Of a DNA stretch of 34,543 nucleotides, positions 27,657 through 34,543 are shown in pieces; the first letter of the stretch is position 1; the number at the start of each line of letters is the position of its first letter. Under the pieces are notes generated by a model. It did no database searches and was not told the origin of the DNA. It worked only from the letters and a program-made list of their open reading frames with translations. Origin of the DNA: an uncultured Bacilli bacterium (GTDB lineage Bacteria; Bacillota_I; Bacilli_A; RF39; UBA660); NCBI GenBank assembly GCA_947626695.1, contig CANQTE010000007.1:1-34543 (forward strand), in the 5' to 3' direction. The translations under genes were made by a program, and so were the position numbers.

Positions 27657-30600
27657 ATGAAAGAAAAATATACCTTAGGCTTAGATATTGGAACAAATTC
27701 AGTAGGATGGGCTGTAATATATGATAATAATTTTAAAGTTATGAAAAAAAGAAGAAAAGCTTTATGGGGAGCTAGTTTATTTAATGTGGCAAAAACCGCG
27801 GAAGCAAGAAGATTATCACGTAGTTCAAGAAAAAGATATGATAGAAGAAGACAGCGTATAAAATTATTACAAGAAGAATTTAATGAAGAAATGGATAAAG
27901 TTGATAATTTATTTTTTGCTAAACTTAAAGAATCAAAATATAGAAAAGATGATATTGAAAATAAAAAAATAGAAATTTCTAAATTAGAAAAAGAAAAATA
28001 TAAAGAATTATTTGGCATGCATTCTGGCGAATATAAAACTATATATCATCTTCGAAAAAGATTAATTGAAAACACAACTAAAGAGGATATTCGTCTAGTT
28101 TATTTAGCTATTCATCATATAATTAAATATCGTGGTAATTTTTTATATGGAACAGGAAAGTTTGAGATTAATAATATTCCTATAAAAGAAAAACTAGAAA
28201 ATGTTTTTGAAGATCTAATGGGAGTTTACAATATAGATTATGAAGAATTAGAGCAAGCTTTATATAATAAATCTAAAAATGATAAAAAAATATTTATTGA
28301 AAAAGAATTAAAAAATAACTTTGATAGTAAAATTGCTAAAGAACTTACTAAAGCTTTAATTGGTGATAAATTTGATATTGCAACTATTTTTGATATTGAA
28401 TTAGAAGAAAAACTAAAAATAAGCTATAAAGGATCAGAATATGACGATAATCTTTCTAAAATAGAACAAAATTTAAATGAGGAACAAATAGAAATATTAA
28501 ATGGTTTAAAAGAAATATATGATAATGTGTATTTAAAATTATTATTTAAGGGTAGTAATGCCGAAAATATTTCTTCCCTAATGGTTGAAAAGTACAATAT
28601 TTTTAAAGAAGATTTACAAAATTTAAAATCTTTATATAGACTTAATAAAAAGTTATATAAAAGAATGTTTAAAACTACTAATAAAAAAATTTGTGACTAT
28701 GATAACTATATTAAAAAAGGAAATTATGAAGAATTTACTAAAATTATATTAAAAGATTTTGAGTTAATTAATGATAATTTATTAGATGAAAATTTAAGAA
28801 TTATTGAAAATAATATTATAGAAAAAATTAATAATAATACTTTTATGCCTAAAATAACCGATGTAGATAATGGTAAATATCCTTTTCAATTAAATGAAGA
28901 AGAATTAGTAAAAATTATTGAAAATCAAGGAAAATATTATAATTTTCTTTTAAATAAGTGTAATGATGGAACATATAAAATAGTTAAATTATTAAAGTTT
29001 TGCATTCCTTATTATGTAGGTCCTTTAGGAAATACTACTTCATCTCCTTTTTTTACTAACCCTAATTATTGGCTTAAGAAAAAAATCGAAAATGTAAAAA
29101 TAACACCATATAATTTTAATGAAGTTGTAGATTTAGATACTTCCGCAGAAAATTTTATAAACAGAATGATTGGAAACTGTAGTTACCTTTTAAATGAAAA
29201 AGTAATTCCAACTAATTCCATACTTTATTCTAAATTTAAAGTATTAAATGAATTAAAACAAATAAAAGTAGGAGATAAAGGAGAAGAGGAAAGATTAACT
29301 ATAGACATGCAAAAAAGAATTTATCAAGAATTGTTTTTAAAAAATAATACAGTTATAACAGATAAAAAATTTAAAGAATATTTAAAATCTACTAATGAGT
29401 TTTCAATGTATGAAGATATATCTGTTACAGGTTATTCAGGAGATGATAGATTTGCAAATAATATGGCCTCTTTCGTGGACTTTTTTGGAGAAAATGGCTT
29501 CTTTAAAGATACTAACTATAAAATAGATGATGCTGAGGAAATAATAAGACTAATAACAATTTTTGAAGATAAAGAAATACTTAAAAGAAGAATAGATAAA
29601 GAATTTGTAAATTTAAGTGAAGATGTTAAAAAAAGAATTTGCAATAAAAAATATAAAGGTTGGAGTAATCTTTCTAAAAAGTTATTAACAGGAATATATT
29701 ATCAAGATAAAGAAACAAGTATAAATAAATCTATTATAACTCTAATGGAAGAAACACCTGAAAATTTTATGCAAATAATTAATAATAAAGAATATAATTT
29801 TGATAAAAAAATTAAAGAGTGCAACATAATAGATAATAATGCTAAATTAAATTATAGTCTAGTTAAAGATTTGGTTACTTCACCTGGAGCAAAAAGAGGA
29901 ATATATATAGCTTTAAAAATAGTTAAAGAAATAGTTTCTTATCTAGGTTATGAACCAACTAATATAGTCTTAGAAATGGCAAGAGGCGATGAGAAAAAAG
30001 TAAGAAGTTATGATAGAAAAAAATATATAGAAAATTTGTATAATAAGCATATAAATGAAATTGGTAATTATCAAAAATTAAAAAGAGAATTAAATAATTT
30101 AAATTCAAAAGATATAGATGATAAGTTATTTTTATATTTTATTCAAGAAGGTAAAAGTTTATACTCTAATACTCCATTAGATATTAATAGATTAGATGAA
30201 TATGAAATTGACCACATAATACCTAGAACTTTAATTAAAGATAATTCGCTTGAAAATAAAGCCCTTGTCTTAAGAGAGGAAAACCAAATCAAGGCCGCAA
30301 ATTATGTTTTACCAGAAAGTTTTAGAAATATTAACAATAAAGGTTGGTGGCAACATTTAAAGAAAATAAATTTAATTTCAACTAAAAAATATAATAATTT
30401 ATGCCGTTATAAATTTGACCAAAAAAGTATAGAAGGATTTATTAATAGACAATTAGTTGAAACAAGACAAATATGTAAACACGTTGCCCATATTTTAGAA
30501 AACTTTTATAAAGAATCTAAAGTTATATATTTATCAGCTTCTTTATCTCATAATTATAGAGAAAAATATGAGTTATATAAATTTAGAGAAATAAACAATT

Positions 30601-31718
30601 ATCATCATGCTCATGATGCTTATCTTGCCGCAGTTTTAGGTGTTTATAAAGAAAACTATTTAAAACTAAATGTAGATTATGACGCTTTAAAAACTTTAAA
30701 TAAAAAATTATTTAATGAAAATAGATATAGAGAAATTAAAGATGGATATGTTATTAATAGCCTAGACCCTACTTTAAATGAATACTTTGTAAATAATGAA
30801 ACTGGTGAAGTTTTTGATGCTCTAAAATTTAAAGAAACTATTGAAAATACTTTATATCGTAATGACATTCTTATAAGTAAAAAAACTGAATTTAATACAG
30901 GAGAATTATTTGGAAAAACTATGCAACCACACCCTAAAGAAGAAAAGAAAAAATTATCAAAAAGTAAAGGCGTACCTTTAAAAAAAGGAATGGATATAAA
31001 TAAATATGGCTATTATACTGGTATTATATCTGCTTATGTATGTTTAGTAAAATACGAAAAAAATAATAAAGAAGAGCAAAGGATGGTACGTATCCCTATA
31101 TATATAGATATAGAATCTAAAAAGAATATAAATTCTAAAATTGATTATTTAAAAGATTTATTAAAATTAGATAGTAATAATAAAATAGAAATAATTAAAG
31201 ATAAAATACCTTTTAATACCCTTTTAGATTGGAAAGGTCAAATATGTTATTTAGTAGGAGCAACAGAAGATACAGTTGAAGTTTGCAATGCTAAAGAATT
31301 TAATATTAATAAAGATAATATGATTAAATGGAAATATACTTTTAAACGTTTATTTAGTGAAAATAAAAATAAAGAAAAAATTATTGATGATGTTTCTTAT
31401 CATGTCCAAATAGATGAAATAATTAAATATATTATAGAAAAAATAGAAAAAAAGTATGAGTTATATAAAGACTTATTACCTAAAATAAACAAAATGTTTG
31501 GAGAACAAGAACTCCCTAATACAACTTTAGAAAATAAAGAAAAAATCATAAAAGAAATGTTTAAACTTTTAAATACTAGTAGCCTTACTGCAAATATGAA
31601 ATCTTGGAATAAAGATTATTCCACTGCCTTCGGTAGAAAAAATAAAAAAACAATTAATCATGTCAAAATTATAAATAAATCTATTACAGGAATATGGGTA
31701 AAAGAAAATGAGTTTTAG
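27657..31718 (+). CDS. cas9: CRISPR-associated endonuclease Cas9 (type II-A)
   Basis: RuvC-I GLDIGTNSVGWAV, Arg-rich bridge helix RRLSRSSRKRYDRRRQRIKLLQ, RuvC-II NIVLEMARG, HNH YEIDHIIPRTLIKDNSLENKALV, RuvC-III HHAHDAYLAAVLG; RBS GGAAGGAG. Confidence 0.98.
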   Translation: MKEKYTLGLDIGTNSVGWAVIYDNNFKVMKKRRKALWGASLFNVAKTAEARRLSRSSRKRYDRRRQRIKLLQEEFNEEMDKVDNLFFAKLKESKYRKDDIENKKIEISKLEKEKYKELFGMHSGEYKTIYHLRKRLIENTTKEDIRLVYLAIHHIIKYRGNFLYGTGKFEINNIPIKEKLENVFEDLMGVYNIDYEELEQALYNKSKNDKKIFIEKELKNNFDSKIAKELTKALIGDKFDIATIFDIELEEKLKISYKGSEYDDNLSKIEQNLNEEQIEILNGLKEIYDNVYLKLLFKGSNAENISSLMVEKYNIFKEDLQNLKSLYRLNKKLYKRMFKTTNKKICDYDNYIKKGNYEEFTKIILKDFELINDNLLDENLRIIENNIIEKINNNTFMPKITDVDNGKYPFQLNEEELVKIIENQGKYYNFLLNKCNDGTYKIVKLLKFCIPYYVGPLGNTTSSPFFTNPNYWLKKKIENVKITPYNFNEVVDLDTSAENFINRMIGNCSYLLNEKVIPTNSILYSKFKVLNELKQIKVGDKGEEERLTIDMQKRIYQELFLKNNTVITDKKFKEYLKSTNEFSMYEDISVTGYSGDDRFANNMASFVDFFGENGFFKDTNYKIDDAEEIIRLITIFEDKEILKRRIDKEFVNLSEDVKKRICNKKYKGWSNLSKKLLTGIYYQDKETSINKSIITLMEETPENFMQIINNKEYNFDKKIKECNIIDNNAKLNYSLVKDLVTSPGAKRGIYIALKIVKEIVSYLGYEPTNIVLEMARGDEKKVRSYDRKKYIENLYNKHINEIGNYQKLKRELNNLNSKDIDDKLFLYFIQEGKSLYSNTPLDINRLDEYEIDHIIPRTLIKDNSLENKALVLREENQIKAANYVLPESFRNINNKGWWQHLKKINLISTKKYNNLCRYKFDQKSIEGFINRQLVETRQICKHVAHILENFYKESKVIYLSASLSHNYREKYELYKFREINNYHHAHDAYLAAVLGVYKENYLKLNVDYDALKTLNKKLFNENRYREIKDGYVINSLDPTLNEYFVNNETGEVFDALKFKETIENTLYRNDILISKKTEFNTGELFGKTMQPHPKEEKKKLSKSKGVPLKKGMDINKYGYYTGIISAYVCLVKYEKNNKEEQRMVRIPIYIDIESKKNINSKIDYLKDLLKLDSNNKIEIIKDKIPFNTLLDWKGQICYLVGATEDTVEVCNAKEFNINKDNMIKWKYTFKRLFSENKNKEKIIDDVSYHVQIDEIIKYIIEKIEKKYELYKDLLPKINKMFGEQELPNTTLENKEKIIKEMFKLLNTSSLTANMKSWNKDYSTAFGRKNKKTINHVKIINKSITGIWVKENEF

Positions 31719-32574
31719 AACAGTAGTAATAACAGAACAAGCAAAATTAAATTATAAAAATAGATTTTTAGTCGTAAAAAAAGGAATAGATGAAAAATAT
31801 GTTCACTTATCAGAAATAGATACTCTTATTATAGATTCAATATCTGTATCTATTTCCACTTATTTATTAAAAGAACTTGCAGATAATAAAATTAATGTTA
31901 TATTTTGTGACGAAAAACATAACCCTTTTAGTGATTTAGTTCCTTTATATAGTAGGCATAATACTAGCAAGCAAATACTTAAACAAATTAAATGGAAAGA
32001 TAAAACAAAAAATGAGCTTTGGACTTTAATAGTTAAAAATAAACTTATTAACCAAGCTCAATTGTTGAAAAAAATTAAAAATTCTAATCTAGATTTAATT
32101 TTAGACTATATTAATGAAATTAAAATTGGAGACAAAACAAATAGAGAAGGACACGCTGCTAAAGTATATTTTAATTCTTTATATGGCAAAAAATTTAGTC
32201 GTGATTCTGAAAATAACATAAATTCTGCCCTAAATTATGGCTATGCAGTTCTTTTATCAACAGTTAATAAAGAAGTTATAAATAATGGATACTTAACTCA
32301 AATAGGAATTCATCATAAAAATGAATTTAACCCTTTCAATTTAAGTTGTGATTTAATGGAACCATTTAGAGTAATTATAGATAGCTTTGTTTATTATAAT
32401 CAAAAAAGAGAGTTTGATTCTAAATATAAATTAGATATAATTAACATTTTTAATACTAGTTTTAAATATAAAAATAAAGAATATACATTAAAAGATATAA
32501 TAAAACTATATGTTAAAAATACTTTAGAATACTTTGATGAAAATAAATACCAGGAGTTTATTTATGAGGGATAG
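31708..32574 (+). CDS. cas1: CRISPR-associated endonuclease Cas1 (type II)
   Basis: SFRTVVITEQAKLNYKNRFLVVKK...HLSEIDTLIIDS; GYAVLLSTVNKEVINNGYLTQIGIHHKNEFNPFNLSCDLMEPFR; overlaps cas9 stop. Confidence 0.97.
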   Translation: MSFRTVVITEQAKLNYKNRFLVVKKGIDEKYVHLSEIDTLIIDSISVSISTYLLKELADNKINVIFCDEKHNPFSDLVPLYSRHNTSKQILKQIKWKDKTKNELWTLIVKNKLINQAQLLKKIKNSNLDLILDYINEIKIGDKTNREGHAAKVYFNSLYGKKFSRDSENNINSALNYGYAVLLSTVNKEVINNGYLTQIGIHHKNEFNPFNLSCDLMEPFRVIIDSFVYYNQKREFDSKYKLDIINIFNTSFKYKNKEYTLKDIIKLYVKNTLEYFDENKYQEFIYEG

Positions 32575-32884
32575 ATTTATGAGAACGATAGTATTTTTTG
32601 ATTTACCTAATGTTTATGCTAAAGATAAAAGAAATTATTTATTGTTTCGAAAATTTTTAGTTAATGAAGGTTTTATTATGATGCAAGAATCAGTCTATTC
32701 TAAAATTGTTATGAATAGTGAACAAAGTAATTTACTTGCTAAAAGAATTAGAAAAAATGCTCCTAGTAAAGGATTAATTCAACTTCTTACTATAACAGAA
32801 CAACAATATGCAAAAATTGAAAATATTATAGGAGAAGTTAATACCAAAATTATTAATTCAGAAGAAAGGTTAATAGTTTTATGA
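32564..32884 (+). CDS. cas2: CRISPR-associated endoribonuclease Cas2
   Basis: MRTIVFFDLPNVYAKDKRNYLLFRKFLVNEGFIMMQESVYSKIV; ATG at 32564 with CAGGAG RBS (or 32579); track start 32534 is too early. Confidence 0.95.
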   Translation: MRDRFMRTIVFFDLPNVYAKDKRNYLLFRKFLVNEGFIMMQESVYSKIVMNSEQSNLLAKRIRKNAPSKGLIQLLTITEQQYAKIENIIGEVNTKIINSEERLIVL

Positions 32885-33078
32885 ATATTAAGTTTAGTTT
32901 TATAGAAAGTATTATTAATATAGATAATGAAAATATTATGTGTTTAGAAATAGAAAATAAAAAATATTTTTATCGTATAGTTGATATTTTAAATAAATAT
33001 TCTCAAGGAATAATCATTGAAGATAATCTTTTTTCAATAATAAATTATGTAGAATTCTACATAATTGTTTTTATGTAG
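32881..33078 (+). pseudogene. csn2: Truncated csn2 (N-terminal fragment, interrupted by recombinase element)
   Basis: ATGA overlap with cas2 stop; MNIKFSFIESIINIDNENIMCLEIENKKYFYRIVDILNKYSQG is Csn2-like; ORF is 65 aa versus about 220 aa normal, ending in a repeat-rich junction. Confidence 0.75.
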
Positions 33079-33152
33079 AAAATTTAGTTATGTAGAAAAA
33101 ATGAAAAAGAAGCCCTTAAATAAAGGCTTCTATCAAAAATTTTTCTACATAA
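33043..33152. repeat. Palindromic/iterated element-end repeats (TTATGTAGAA)
   Basis: Perfect 24-bp palindrome AATTATGTAGAATTCTACATAATT (33043-33066); TTATGTAGAA at 33045, 33071, 33088 (+); inverted TTCTACATAA at 33055 and 33143. Confidence 0.9.
33108..33131 (+). terminator. Putative terminator between csn2 fragment and recombinase
   Basis: AGAAGCC (33108-33114)/GGCTTCT (33125-33131) stem, flanked by A-rich 5' side and AATTTTT downstream. Confidence 0.5.
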
Positions 33153-33202
33153 TTTTATGTTAAAATAGTATTGTATTCATAAAAATAAGGAGTGTGATAA
33201 AA

Positions 33203-34183
33203 ATGGATACAATACAAATTAAAGGCTCACATAAAAGAGTAAATCAATTTTTAAAGGAAGGAGGACAATTATCAGAAGATAAAATTGATAATAAAATAAT
33301 TATATCTTATTTCAATTATTTAAAGTCAATAAATAATAAGGAAAATACAATATGTGAAAAATTAAAATTCATATGTTTATTAGAACGATATCTTATATTA
33401 AAAAGCAAAAATTTTAAAACATTTAATAAAGAAGATATTTATGATTATTTTAATGAGTGTTCAAGATTATCTTGGGGATTATCATATAATAATGAAAACA
33501 AATTAAATATTAAATTATTTTTAAACTGGACTTATCAAAATAAAATGACTAAAATATCAGGAGATATGATTTTACCTAAAATAGTTTGGCATAGAAATAC
33601 TAATATAAGAACTTATTATACAAAAGATGAAATAACTAAAATGTTAAATGCAATAGACATAAGAACTAAACAGGGAAAAGAAGATTATTTGATATTAAGT
33701 TTAATTTGTTATTTAGGGTTAAGAATAAGTGATGTAATTAATTTAAAGTTAAGTAATATTGATTTTAATGAAAATAAAATTTCTATAATTCAATATAAAA
33801 CTGATAATTTATTAACTTTACCTCTTATAGATAAAGTTAAGTACCCTTTACTTGATTATTTAAAAAATGTAAGGCCTAAATGTAATTTAGATTATGTTTT
33901 TATAACTAACAAAGAGCCATATAGACACCATATTGAATTAAAAACATATAATCATAAAGTTAAAAATTATTTTATAAAAGCAGGAGTAAATATTAATGGA
34001 AGAAAACATGGCTTTCATAGTTTAAGACATAGTTTTAGTACATCACTTTTAAAAGAAAATATATCTTTATATTCTATATCAACTATATTAGGTCATCAAA
34101 ATATTAAAACAACAATGTTTTATTTAGATATAGATACTTCTAAACTTAAAGAACTAGCTTTGGAGGTACCATATGTTAAATAA
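33203..34183 (+). CDS. Tyrosine recombinase/integrase
   Basis: LICYLGLRISDVINLKLSNID, HGFHSLRHSFSTSLL, LGHQNIKTTMFYLDID (R..HxxR..H..Y); ATG 33203 after AAGGAGTG. Confidence 0.93.
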   Translation: MDTIQIKGSHKRVNQFLKEGGQLSEDKIDNKIIISYFNYLKSINNKENTICEKLKFICLLERYLILKSKNFKTFNKEDIYDYFNECSRLSWGLSYNNENKLNIKLFLNWTYQNKMTKISGDMILPKIVWHRNTNIRTYYTKDEITKMLNAIDIRTKQGKEDYLILSLICYLGLRISDVINLKLSNIDFNENKISIIQYKTDNLLTLPLIDKVKYPLLDYLKNVRPKCNLDYVFITNKEPYRHHIELKTYNHKVKNYFIKAGVNINGRKHGFHSLRHSFSTSLLKENISLYSISTILGHQNIKTTMFYLDIDTSKLKELALEVPYVK

Positions 34184-34543
34184 TTATAATTTTAAAAGCA
34201 TTTTTAAAAATGAATTAAATTACTTTATTAAATATAGAAGAAGTTTAGGACTTAAGTATGAAAATGAAATATATAGATTATATAATATAGATAAAATTTT
34301 ATATAAATTGAAACTTAAAAATAAAATAATAAATAAAGAAACATTTTATAAATTAACCAAAAGAAATAGTATGCAGGGTGAAAATTATGCTAGACAATAT
34401 GGTGTAACAAAAGATTTTTGTAAATTTTTAATATCTAATGAATATAAAAATATATATTATGAAGAAAAGAAATTTAATGTTGTAAATAATTATAAGCCAG
34501 TTATATTTACTGATAAAGAAATTAATTTATTATTTGAAACAAT
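34173..34543 (+). CDS. Second tyrosine recombinase (N-terminal part, runs off window end)
   Basis: ATG 34173 overlaps the preceding stop, RBS TGGAGGT; MLNNYNFKSIFKNELNYFIKYRRSLGLKYENE..., VIFTDKEINLLFE is typical of Tn554/RIT-type recombinases. Confidence 0.75.
   Translation, partial: MLNNYNFKSIFKNELNYFIKYRRSLGLKYENEIYRLYNIDKILYKLKLKNKIINKETFYKLTKRNSMQGENYARQYGVTKDFCKFLISNEYKNIYYEEKKFNVVNNYKPVIFTDKEINLLFET

Larger units (their letters stand above)
33043..34543 (+). mobile_element. Tandem tyrosine-recombinase element (RIT-like or Tn554-like), left part; right end outside window
   Basis: Starts in csn2 at a 24-bp palindrome with repeated TTATGTAGAA motifs, followed by two overlapping tyrosine recombinase genes. 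Confidence 0.65.

Noticed and set aside
27608-28018. Minus-strand 136-aa ORF overlapping cas9 5' end and tracrRNA promoter
   Set aside because: Antisense to the cas9 RuvC-I/bridge-helix coding sequence; Ser/Leu-rich artefact composition.
30677-30868. Minus-strand ORF inside cas9
   Set aside because: Antisense shadow ORF.
33043-33152. CRISPR array after csn2
   Set aside because: Repeats are 10-bp motifs in mixed orientation with uneven spacing, not 36-nt direct repeats with 30-nt spacers; do not match the tracrRNA anti-repeat.

Overview
AT-rich, low-GC Firmicutes/Bacilli-like chromosomal segment. In order: (1) a tandem pair of secreted or surface proteins with a hypervariable, GC-elevated C-terminal patch, separated by a double-HTH XRE regulator (1-2985); (2) cysS; (3) a Wzx/Wzy-type surface glycopolymer locus (TagO, TagA, UDP-ManNAc dehydrogenase, flippase, O-antigen-ligase-like protein, several GTs, a DUF6056-propeller fusion), led by a YugP-like membrane protein that has lost HExxH; (4) a divergent MurT/GatD pair whose GatD lacks both catalytic residues; (5) a minus-strand three-gene operon (YkgJ-like, 516-aa unknown, HipA/CtkA-like kinase); (6) a type II-A CRISPR-Cas locus (tracrRNA on the minus strand upstream of cas9, then cas9-cas1-cas2-csn2). 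csn2 is cut short after about 55-60 codons at the edge of a tandem tyrosine-recombinase element with palindromic and repeated 10-bp end motifs. No CRISPR array lies inside the window. Annotations come from motif recognition only; no searches were run.
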